64,000 nucleotides of DNA from Mucilaginibacter sp. OK268 (GTDB taxonomy: Bacteria > Bacteroidota > Bacteroidia > Sphingobacteriales > Sphingobacteriaceae). The notes under the pieces are model-generated. The model was given only the letters and a program-made list of their open reading frames with translations, ran no database searches and was not told the DNA's origin. Position numbers and translations under genes: made by a program. Location of the stretch: contig NZ_FNJV01000001.1 in NCBI RefSeq assembly GCF_900103125.1, forward strand, positions 248,001-312,000, read 5' to 3'. Positions 9,196 to 16,257 of this stretch are shown here, one piece after another (the stretch's first letter is position 1; every line of letters begins with the position of its first letter).

Positions 9196-9280
9196 TAGCA
9201 ATGCTGCGTCCAGCGCATAGTATCTTACCAAAATAGCGCTTTTAAAATCACTTCCTTCATATAGGGTTGTGTATTTACGA

Positions 9281-9310
9281 AGATGTTGTCAAATGACAAC
9301 ATCTTTTTTT
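9281..9310 (+). terminator. Strong rho-independent terminator
   Basis: AGATGTTGTCA (9281-9291) and TGACAACATCT (9294-9304) form a perfect 11-bp stem with a 2-nt nominal loop, followed by a run of T. It ends the Crp-like gene and separates it from the hydrolase gene. Confidence 0.85.
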
Positions 9311-9375
9311 GCCATTTGATATCGTTTGAAAGGTTATTCTACTTGCAATTTTGATTCATTAAAAAATTTAACGAA

Positions 9376-10026
9376 ATGGCAAAAAATGCAAAAGTAGGAC
9401 TGGAAGCTTTGCTTCGTCCTGAAGACAGTATCGTGGTGTTAATTGATCACCAGCCTTACCAGTTTACCAATTTAAACAGCCACGAGCCTACAATGATTAT
9501 CAACAACGTTGTTGGCCTGGCAAAAGCAGCTAAAGTATTTAACGTTCCAACAATTCTTACTACGGTAGTGGAAGAACGTGGCGGTTACATTATTAAAGGG
9601 CTTCAGGATGTATATCCCGATCAAAAACCAATCAATCGCACTACGCTTAATACCTGGGAAGATCCCAGAGTAACGGATCTTGTTAAAGCAAGCGGCCGTA
9701 AGCAGCTTATTATAGCCGGGCTTTTTACAGAAATCTGTGTAGCGTTTCCAACAATCCAGGCTTTGGGCGAAGGCTATGATGTATTTGTTGTTGCAGATGC
9801 GTGTGGCGCAGTATCGCTGGAAGCGCACGAACTGGCCATGCAGCGTATGATACAGGCAGGTGCGGTGCCAATTAATTGGTTTGCTGTACTGGCCGAATGG
9901 CAGCGTGATTGGGCCAGAGAAGAAACAGTTATGGGTATAGGTGAAGTTATTATGGAACACGGTGGTGCCAGTGGTGTTGCCTTAGCCTGGGAATTTCAGC
10001 TTTTGGCTACTCCGCCAGCAAAATAA
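9376..10026 (+). CDS. Isochorismatase-family cysteine hydrolase (YcaC-like)
   Basis: A 216-aa soluble enzyme of the isochorismatase-like superfamily. The catalytic Asp lies in the N-terminal strand (SIVVLIDHQPYQF) and the nucleophilic Cys in GLFTEICVAFPTIQAL, with the family cis-peptide region before it. The extended C-terminus (NWFAVLAEWQRDWAREET) fits the YcaC branch, whose substrate is not settled. A TTTG (9325-9328) and CAATTTTG (9346-9353) upstream resemble a Bacteroidota promoter. A long perfect inverted repeat follows 7 nt after the stop codon. Confidence 0.88.
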   Translation: MAKNAKVGLEALLRPEDSIVVLIDHQPYQFTNLNSHEPTMIINNVVGLAKAAKVFNVPTILTTVVEERGGYIIKGLQDVYPDQKPINRTTLNTWEDPRVTDLVKASGRKQLIIAGLFTEICVAFPTIQALGEGYDVFVVADACGAVSLEAHELAMQRMIQAGAVPINWFAVLAEWQRDWAREETVMGIGEVIMEHGGASGVALAWEFQLLATPPAK

Positions 10027-10033
10027 TACCCTT

Positions 10034-10084
10034 TTGAATTGAGCATAATATGCAGTGTAAAGCTGCATATTATGCTCAATTCAA
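10034..10084. terminator. 22-bp perfect inverted repeat between hydrolase and pirin genes
   Basis: Arms 10034-10055 and 10063-10084 are exact reverse complements around the 7-nt loop TGTAAAG. There is no long T-tract, but the stem is long enough to act as a terminator or processing site. An ATG at 10050 falls inside the left arm, which argues against it as the pirin start. Confidence 0.7.
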
Positions 10085-10115
10085 TTTCAAAAAAACATTG
10101 AAAACTTATTACGAT

Positions 10116-10988
10116 ATGGCATTTAAAAGAAAATTGGCAGATAGCTATCTACCTCAAAAGGAACAAGGTTTCTTAGGGCAAGGTCATATTGCCCGCACCT
10201 TAGTAGGGAGAGATTTTAAACTATCTGATCCATTTATTTATTTGATGGACGACAATATTGATAAAACAGACTACATTCCGGTTGGAGGCCCACATCCGCA
10301 CGCAGGTTTTGAAACAGTTTCACTGCTTGTAGATGGCAAAATCGTGGAACAGACAGAATCTATGGAAAAGGGCGATTTCCAGATTATGACAGCAGGAAGT
10401 GGCATCGTTCATACAGAAACTATAGACAAGCCTACCAAAGGCAGGTTATTCCAATTATGGCTAACATTGCCGAAAGAGAACCGCTGGGCTGAACCCAGAT
10501 TGCAAATCCTTAATGCTGACAAAGTACCCGTATCAGAAAAAGACGGAGTGGGCATAAGATTGTACAGTGGTTCCCTCGCAGGCATCAGCTCCCCAGTTTT
10601 GAATTATGTTCCCTTGATAGTAGCAGAGATCAATTTAGGTGCTGGTAAATCTACAACCTTAGATTTACCAGCAAATTTCAATGCTTTTATAGTGGTAATA
10701 AACGGAAATGTAGAAATAGGCGAAGAAAAACAACTGTTAACTGCTGAGCAGGTAGGCTGGCTAAACCATTCTGATGAAGATTCAGTAAGTGAGCTGCAAC
10801 TTAATGCAGGAAAAGAAGATGTCCGCTTAATTTTATACGCAGGAAAACCCCAGGATGAGCCCATTGTTTCCCAAGGCCCCTTTATAGCTGATAAAGCTGA
10901 CCAAATCCAAAAACTTTACCGGGATTTCAGGTATGGAAAAATGAATCATATAGCAGCATCTCCCAAGCAACAAATAATAACTTATTGA
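10116..10988 (+). CDS. Pirin family protein
   Basis: A bicupin of ~290 aa. The N-terminal pirin domain shows the metal-binding signature PHPHAGFETVSLLVDG, then GSGIVHTE, and the C-terminal cupin begins near residue 180. Pirins are iron-binding proteins; several have quercetinase-type dioxygenase activity and others act as redox-sensitive regulators. I use the ATG at 10116 (MAFKRKLADSYLP), because an upstream ATG at 10050 lies in the hairpin and adds 22 residues unlike pirins. DoxX and a second pirin gene follow closely, a common Bacteroidota arrangement linked to redox stress. Confidence 0.9.
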   Translation: MAFKRKLADSYLPQKEQGFLGQGHIARTLVGRDFKLSDPFIYLMDDNIDKTDYIPVGGPHPHAGFETVSLLVDGKIVEQTESMEKGDFQIMTAGSGIVHTETIDKPTKGRLFQLWLTLPKENRWAEPRLQILNADKVPVSEKDGVGIRLYSGSLAGISSPVLNYVPLIVAEINLGAGKSTTLDLPANFNAFIVVINGNVEIGEEKQLLTAEQVGWLNHSDEDSVSELQLNAGKEDVRLILYAGKPQDEPIVSQGPFIADKADQIQKLYRDFRYGKMNHIAASPKQQIITY

Positions 10989-11015
10989 TAAGAATTAACT
11001 AAAAAGAAAGCAAAA

Positions 11016-11390
11016 ATGAAAAAAGATAAAATTATATACTGGGTAACAACGGGTATTGTTGCGGCAATGATGGTATTCAGTGCTTACGGATATTTTACAA
11101 ACCAGGAAATGAAAGGTGCATTTGTACACTTAGGTTTTCCAAACTATTTCAGAATTGAATTAGGTGTAATGAAAATTTTAGGTGCATTGGCCCTGATACT
11201 TCCTATGGTTCCAAAAAAACTGAAGGAGTTTGCTTATTTTGGTTTTGCGCTTACATTCATTTCTGCATTTATAGGCCACTATGCCAGTGACGATCCGTTA
11301 CCTACACCAATCATGCCTTTGATATTTTTAGGGATTTTGGCTGCTTCATACATTTATAAAAATAAAATTCAAAATTATAACCAGGCATGA
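11016..11390 (+). CDS. DoxX-like family membrane protein
   Basis: A 124-aa integral membrane protein with four predicted helices: TTGIVAAMMVFSAYGYF, LGVMKILGALALILPMV, FAYFGFALTFISAFIGHY and PLIFLGILAASYIY. This is the layout of the DoxX_2-type families. Some DoxX proteins pair with oxidoreductases in membrane redox complexes, but this subfamily has no defined reaction. Its stop overlaps the next start (ATGA), so it is translationally coupled to the second pirin gene. Confidence 0.85.
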   Translation: MKKDKIIYWVTTGIVAAMMVFSAYGYFTNQEMKGAFVHLGFPNYFRIELGVMKILGALALILPMVPKKLKEFAYFGFALTFISAFIGHYASDDPLPTPIMPLIFLGILAASYIYKNKIQNYNQA

Positions 11391-12274
11391 AAAAGAAAAT
11401 AAGTTTTTCAGCTCAAGGGCGGCAGGCTGATGTTGGGCCAATGATAATTCATAGAATGCTACCTAACACGTATGCTCAAAAGGTGGGATCATTTGTTTTT
11501 CTTGACCATGCTACTCCCACCCTTCAAAAAACACGGAATAGCGGTGGCACAGGAGTGCATCCACATCGTGGCATCGCAACCTTAACCTATATTATTCATG
11601 GTGAGGTAGAGCATTTTGATAGTGCTGGGAACCGTAAAACCGTTCATTCGGGTGGAATACAATGGATGAAAGCGGGTAATGGCATCCTTCACGATGAATT
11701 AATGAATTACGATTCAAATACTGATAGTAAATTAACACATGGATTTCAATTTTGGATAAACCTGCCCGCAAAAATAAAAGCTGAAAAGCCCGATTATCTG
11801 GCCGTTGAAGGCAGTGAAGTCCCACAAAAAGCATTACCTGATAGTAGCGGATGGATAAAGGTAATCCTCGGGAATTATGAAGATTTGAATGCCAATATTC
11901 CTAATTACCTACCCCAGTTCTTATACCATATTCATTTGCAGCCAGGCAAAACATTTTCTATTAAGATGGAAAATGAAGTGGAAGTTGCAGCACTTCTACT
12001 TTCGCAGAAGGTGGTCATCAATGACGCTTTATTTCAATCAGGTGAATTTGTCGAATTTGATAGAGAATCTGGAACAATTGAAATCAGCAACGAGTCAAAC
12101 GACGACATTGATGTATTACTCTTTGGCGGAGCACCCTACACGGAACCTGTTGTAGCAGAAGGGCCATTTGTGATGAATACACCTGCCGAAATTGTAGATG
12201 CATATCGGGATTTTTACACTGGAAAATATGGTAAGATAGAAGCTAAAATTGGCAGAGTACAACACGAAAGTTAA
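11387..12274 (+). CDS. Pirin family protein (second copy)
   Basis: A 295-aa bicupin distinct from the pirin at 10116. The metal site is GVHPHRGIATLTYIIHGEVEH, with WMKAGNGILHDE following, and the C-terminal cupin ends LFGGAPYTEPVVAEGPFVMN. The start ATG overlaps the DoxX stop by 4 nt. It shares only the family framework with the first pirin, so the two are probably old paralogues rather than a recent duplication. The likely role is metal-dependent oxidation or redox sensing, inferred from the family. Confidence 0.9.
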   Translation: MKKKISFSAQGRQADVGPMIIHRMLPNTYAQKVGSFVFLDHATPTLQKTRNSGGTGVHPHRGIATLTYIIHGEVEHFDSAGNRKTVHSGGIQWMKAGNGILHDELMNYDSNTDSKLTHGFQFWINLPAKIKAEKPDYLAVEGSEVPQKALPDSSGWIKVILGNYEDLNANIPNYLPQFLYHIHLQPGKTFSIKMENEVEVAALLLSQKVVINDALFQSGEFVEFDRESGTIEISNESNDDIDVLLFGGAPYTEPVVAEGPFVMNTPAEIVDAYRDFYTGKYGKIEAKIGRVQHES

Positions 12275-12431
12275 CCAAACACTTAGGAGAAAGAATTTCG
12301 GTTAGTAAAGTAAGAGGAATATGTGTTTTGCTTAAAGTCCCGATGCAATAAAAACCGCTTTTTCGCATGGTTTTGAGGGGAAAAAGCCATTTTAATATTT
12401 AAGAATTGAAGTTTATAATATTATAAAATAA

Positions 12432-12467
12432 AAACGTTCGCAAGTGTTTAGCAACTTGCGAACGTTT
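12432..12467 (-). terminator. Strong terminator hairpin, minus-strand orientation
   Basis: AAACGTTCGCAAGT (12432-12445) and ACTTGCGAACGTTT (12454-12467) form a perfect 14-bp stem with an 8-nt loop. On the minus strand it is followed by a T-rich tract. It directly follows the tRNA-3'-end-like sequence at 12468-12490, as a terminator would follow a tRNA gene. Confidence 0.75.
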
Positions 12468-12490
12468 GTGGTATCAGCTGGGATCGAACC
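12468..12490 (-). other. tRNA-3'-end-like fragment
   Basis: On the minus strand this reads GGTTCGATCCC, a T-loop/B-box match, then an 8-nt stretch ending ACCA. No D or anticodon arm is attached. Followed by a terminator, it looks like the 3' remnant of a tRNA gene, the usual target site of integrating elements. Apart from this, the hairpin and the palindrome at 12668-12686, nothing else was recognised in 12275-12755. Confidence 0.45.
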
Positions 12491-12667
12491 TTTAGTCGTA
12501 ATCTATTGATTTTTAAATGCTTAAAAAGTATGTAATTTTAAAGGTTACCGATTAGGTATTGACTTTAAAATCGAAATTTAATCAGCAATCTGCACGCTAT
12601 TAACGTTCTGCTTTGCAAAAATAAATAAAAAATTTTAACAGTAGATTGATATATAAATTAAAAATTG

Positions 12668-12686
12668 TTACTCCGAGTCGGAGTAA
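12668..12686. promoter_or_regulatory. Palindromic operator-like site
   Basis: TTACTCCGA-G-TCGGAGTAA is a perfect 9-bp inverted repeat with a 1-bp centre. It lies 70 nt upstream of the helix-turn-helix gene at 12756 and is a plausible binding site for a dimeric regulator. It has no T-tract, so it is not a terminator. Confidence 0.45.
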
Positions 12687-12755
12687 ATCGGATAAGATCG
12701 TTTTGGGAAATAGTGAAATTGGGTCAGTTTAATCACCAAATAATAAATAACGATT

Positions 12756-13040
12756 ATGGCAGCAGAGATTATTACGAAGGAGGACTTGCAGGAGTTCGAA
12801 GAGCGTTTAATTAATAAAATTATTTCAATCGTAGGCAAATCAACCGAAGAACCTCGAAAATGGTTAAAGAGTTACCAGGTTAAAAATCTGCTTAAAATTT
12901 CAACAAACACCTTGCAAACGTTAAGAGATAATGGTACACTCCCTTTTTCTAAAATAGGTGGTATACTTTACTATAAGTATGATGATATTCTGAAAATTTT
13001 GAATGATGTGGACAGAAGCAAGCGCTCGGTTTTTAATTAG
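12756..13040 (+). CDS. Helix-turn-helix domain protein (HTH_17/excisionase-like)
   Basis: A 94-aa DNA-binding protein. The N-terminus is a charged helix (ITKEDLQEFEERLINKIISI). The C-terminal half is a winged HTH of the MerR/excisionase type: WLKSYQVKNLLKISTNTLQT, then LRDNGTLPFSKIGGILYYK and YDDILKIL. Such proteins are hallmarks of Bacteroidota mobilisable and integrative elements and usually act as excision or mobilisation accessory factors. It faces a serine recombinase remnant whose 3' end lies 6 nt away, which supports a mobile origin. The palindrome at 12668-12686 may be its operator. Confidence 0.8.
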   Translation: MAAEIITKEDLQEFEERLINKIISIVGKSTEEPRKWLKSYQVKNLLKISTNTLQTLRDNGTLPFSKIGGILYYKYDDILKILNDVDRSKRSVFN

Positions 13041-13103
13041 TTGTGACTATTGTTTATATTGAGTTTTTTGTGATATTTTAGATTTGACTATCAATAAGAA
13101 CAT

Positions 13104-13132
13104 CGCTGGTTCGAGCCCAGGCTCAGGAGCCA
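13104..13132 (+). other. tRNA-3'-end-like fragment (possible attachment site)
   Basis: GGTTCGAGCCC (13108-13118) is an exact B-box/T-loop match, followed 12 nt later by a terminal CCA (13130-13132). No D or anticodon arm precedes it. A terminator follows within 5 nt. It lies inside the 3' end of the recombinase frame, as expected for an integrated element's attachment site. Confidence 0.5.
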
Positions 13133-13136
13133 GAAT

Positions 13137-13176
13137 GGGCAAGCACGAGAAATCGGTCGCTTGCCCTTCTTTTTTG
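13137..13176 (+). terminator. Terminator following the tRNA-like fragment
   Basis: GGGCAAGC (13137-13144) pairs with GCTTGCCC (13159-13166), followed by TTCTTTTTT. It fits a plus-strand terminator for a former tRNA or for the HTH gene. Confidence 0.65.
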
Positions 13177-14092
13177 CCTTTTATTTCGCTGTTAATCAAG
13201 TAAATACAAGAGTACAATTCACTTGTCAAAGCGGTTCGATGTTGCAATTCCTCGAAAGTGAATTTTTGGGGGTACATCGAACCAATTAGTTCTCGTTTAT
13301 TGGAACTATCTGATTTTGAATAAATTGTATTTAATCTCGTTAATTTGCTAATAGCCGGTCTAAGTAGCGGTTCAATGTTCGCAGTCTTGGAATTAGCCGC
13401 TGCCGCTTCCGATAACTTCGCTTCTAATACATTTACCTTGTATTCATTTTCTGATTTGATGGTCTTATAATCGGCACCGTCAATGTCTCCGTTTAAAAGA
13501 AGTTCCCTTGCTTTACTGGTGCGATTATTCAGCTCATTGATTTCCTTTAGCAATTCAGAACGGGATGCCAAAGTTGTCGTGTTTTGGTTTTTGTACGTAT
13601 CCCTGATAACTTCAGTAAAGAGATCTGCATATTCCTCCTGGATAGTAAATTCCTCTATTACCTGGTCGAATACTTTATTTACCTCTTCGGCCTTATATCT
13701 GCAGCCACAAGCTGAAGAACAATGATAGTAGTAGTAATATCCATTGCGGCCTTTAGATGCGCTCCCGCATAAGATTCGGCTGCATCTTGAGCATTTAATA
13801 AAGCCCCTTAGAGGCAACATATCCGGCGAATGAACCTTTGTTTTCTCCTCTCTCTTTTTCCCGCTTAAAATGTCCTGAACGTCGTAAAACAAGGATTCAG
13901 AGATAATGCCATCATGCAAACCCTTAACAGTGTGTGCAGCTTCGTCCTTATATTTAACGATTAGTATCTTTCCGCAATAAACAGGATTGCGCACCGCCAC
14001 ATAAAAGTTGTTCCGTTTACACTTTAAACCCATTTCCGCGGCTTTTTCATAAACTTGTTGCGTGTGGGCGTTTCGGAGATATGTTACACCCT

Positions 14093-14509
14093 ATTCCGTG
14101 GCAAAACTGACCACCTGTTTGCTGGCAAAGAAATGCAGCCCATGCTTTAGTAGCATAAACAAAGATAATTATTTACCGATTTCCATTTAGCCTGCCGCCG
14201 CTCAAGCTATAACATCTTTATTTTTTTCGAAGCTTAAATACCTGGGTAAGTTACCAGGTATGTCCTTCTGGTGATGGCCGTTCATCGCTTTAATAGAGGC
14301 ATTCCAGGGCGCCTTCGCATACATAATGAGGCTCCCGGTCAACTCGTCCCTCCGGAAACGGCATCTGGCATTTAAACAGGATCGCTGTGGTATCTAAAGC
14401 ATAAAACAAAAAAGGGGGTGGTCAGTTTGATCCGGAATTAGGTGGTCACTTTGGTCCGGAATACCCTGGTCACTTTAAATCGGAATCAGGTGGTCAGTTT
14501 GAGCGGAAT
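14093..14509. mobile_element. IS21-like element remnant with terminal repeat arrays
   Basis: The right end holds four ~22-bp units of the form GGTGGTCAGTTTGATCCGGAAT, starting at 14417, 14441, 14465 and 14489, an exact 24-bp period. The left end holds one inverted unit (ATTCCGTGGCAAAACTGACC, from 14093) and perhaps a decayed second at ~14117. Opposed arrays of this type are typical IS21-family termini in Bacteroidota. A full element is about 2.5 kb with istA and istB; here only ~0.4 kb remains. The interior has minus-strand open frames that I cannot assign. It truncates the recombinase on its left and the ATPase on its right. Confidence 0.75.
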
Positions 14510-14512
14510 CTC

Positions 14513-15278
14513 CAAAACAGACCGGCATTTATGGCTAAACGATATCCGGATGAGAACCGATTATATCGGACCTTTTCGTGTATATGCAAATAGCATGCGG
14601 ACATTCCAATTGCGGACATTCCGGGCGATAGATAAGGTTGGCGTAGATGGTACCGACGCCTATTATATTCTTGGTATCGATTCTCTGAAATCAGAAGGTA
14701 AGCTGGTTAGGGCGGTTAGTGATTGGTATAAATCCAATTTTGACGGCTGGGGATTGACCGTAAATAATAACCTTCAGTCATTTTGTAAGATTGAACTTAC
14801 CAGAGAAGATAAAAGATTTAATGTCAATATTGCTGATGCCGGTCAGGGTATGAGCCAGGCTTTGCCATTGGTGGTTAATGCGCATTTGCCGGGAAATGAT
14901 TATCTCACGATCATCGAACAACCCGAGTTGCATCTACACCCTGCTGCGCATGGCAACCTGGCACAGCTTTTTGCAGAAGCCACCCAAAAATTGAATAAAC
15001 GTTACCTGATCGAGACCCATTCGCAAAACTTTGTGCTGAGACTGAGACGAATGATTGCAGAAGGGAAGCTTAATCCGGAGGATCTTCGTATGTATTGGGT
15101 CGACTACGACGGAGAAACAAACTCCAGTTCTTTAAAAAAGATCAATGTAAACGCATCCGGAGAGGTTGATTTTTGGCCTGAAAATATCTTTAGTGAAACT
15201 TTGGATGAAACGCTGGCTATCCGAACTGCTCAACTTGCCACTCGCACCGCATCAGCCGATAAGAAAGATGATCATTGA
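14513..15278 (+). pseudogene. AAA/ABC-type ATPase with DUF3696 domain, N-terminus lost
   Basis: The surviving ~255 codons encode the C-terminal half of an OLD-like ABC ATPase. An ABC-signature-like DAGQGMSQALPL is followed by Walker B (YLTIIEQPELHLHP), an H-loop (LIETHSQNFVLRLRR) and a DUF3696 tail (MYWVDYDGE, VDFWPENIFSETLDE). The Walker A half is missing, replaced by the IS21-like array up to ~14512. An open frame starts at an ATG at 14442 inside the array, so a chimeric product is possible, but it could not bind ATP in the normal way. The stop overlaps the next gene's start by 11 nt, so the original operon structure is intact downstream. Confidence 0.8.
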
Positions 15279-16254
15279 ATTTGACCCGGCTATCTTTGAA
15301 TCTGAGGCCAATCATAACCAGTTTTGTTTGTTATTGCATTTAAGCGCTATCGATCATCGCTATGATATCTTTGTGGATTTGAGTGTGATACGCGAATCTG
15401 CGCTATATATCAGCTTGAGCAAAAATGACAAGGAAACATTAGAGGATTATTATAACCACTTTATCACACAAAGCGCTGCACCTGATTATTTTGTTTCCAT
15501 AGAACCAGATGATGACATTTTAAGTTTGGTTGAGGGTATCATGTATTTTAATCAGCCGCTTTCTATCATCCTTGAAAACAGTCTGAATGACAAGCCTTTT
15601 TTAGAATCACTAGTCAAGAATTTCAAAAAAAGAAGCAAAAAGATAAGTCGTTATCTGGAGCACAGATGGATCAATATTGTTAATGGTGGTGGCCGGGGAA
15701 ATATTAAGCACGTGATCAACGAACAGCTGGCGACCTTTGAAAATCGTCCCAAACCGCCAAAGTTTTATCTCAGATGTTTTGTGCTTGTAGACAGCGATAG
15801 CAAATACCCGGGGCATGAATCAAACGAGCTGGCTGAGTTAAAAACTTTATTAGCCGGTCTTGATATCGATTTCCATATACTGGTAAAAAGGGAGATGGAG
15901 AATTATATGCCGGATGAAGGATTTGCATTAATTGACAACAACGACGATATCATTGCGGCTTACCTGAGACTGAATCCTATACAACGGGACTATTTTGATC
16001 TGGAAAACGGATTTGTTCATCCCTTAGAGCACTATGATCAGCAAATCCAGGATCTTTTTGGCGATGTCAGCGAGGCAGACATGAAAATTTTCCGAAAAGG
16101 TGGGATAAAAATGGATAACTTTAAACTGGATTTTCCAAAACTGTTTTTAAAGAATGAAGTTAATCGTGATAACCTTCAGCAAAGGGTTGTACATCAGGGA
16201 ACAACCCCGGACGAACTCGAGACAGTTTTGGACAAAATAAAAAAGCTATTATAA
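15268..16254 (+). CDS. TOPRIM/DUF4435-like protein of a putative defence cassette
   Basis: A 328-aa soluble protein starting at the ATG at 15268 (MIIEFDPAIF). I do not recognise a named family with certainty. Motifs fall in the order expected of TOPRIM/DUF4435-type domains: an acidic residue in IILENSLNDKPFLESLV (Glu103, Asp108), a glycine turn GGGRGNIKHVI (140-150), a DxD strand LRCFVLVDSDSKYPG (Asp175, Asp177) and LVKREMENYMP (206-215). It is the middle gene of a tight operon: 11-nt overlap with the ATPase remnant and a 3-nt gap to the DUF262 gene. By analogy with OLD-type pairs it could be a nuclease controlled by the ATPase. That role is inference. Confidence 0.6.
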   Translation: MIIEFDPAIFESEANHNQFCLLLHLSAIDHRYDIFVDLSVIRESALYISLSKNDKETLEDYYNHFITQSAAPDYFVSIEPDDDILSLVEGIMYFNQPLSIILENSLNDKPFLESLVKNFKKRSKKISRYLEHRWINIVNGGGRGNIKHVINEQLATFENRPKPPKFYLRCFVLVDSDSKYPGHESNELAELKTLLAGLDIDFHILVKREMENYMPDEGFALIDNNDDIIAAYLRLNPIQRDYFDLENGFVHPLEHYDQQIQDLFGDVSEADMKIFRKGGIKMDNFKLDFPKLFLKNEVNRDNLQQRVVHQGTTPDELETVLDKIKKLL

Positions 16255-16257
16255 GGG

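Larger units (their letters stand above)
13047..14090 (-). pseudogene. Large serine recombinase, N-terminal catalytic domain missing
   Basis: The frame encodes the Recombinase domain (VRNPVYCGKILIVKYKD, KGLHDGIISESLFYDVQDIL), the zinc-ribbon domain (GFIKCSRCSRILCG with a later HCSSACGCRY), and the coiled-coil helix of large serine recombinases (~residues 155-215 of the remnant). The resolvase catalytic domain with its nucleophilic Ser is absent. The open frame reaches an in-frame TAG at 14091-14093, exactly where the IS21-like end begins, and upstream residues such as YEKAAEMGLKCKRNNF are still family-like. The deletion therefore ends at the IS junction. The C-terminus (APEPGLEPAMF) runs into a tRNA-like segment. 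It cannot be catalytically active. Confidence 0.85.

Noticed and set aside
10050..10115. N-terminal extension of the first pirin
   Set aside because: The ATG at 10050 is inside the perfect hairpin and the added residues are unlike pirins; the start is placed at 10116.
14118..14416. Open frames inside the IS21-like remnant on the minus strand
   Set aside because: Two frames are open (for example one with KCQMPFPEG), but neither resembles IstA, IstB or any family I know, and neither has a sensible start.
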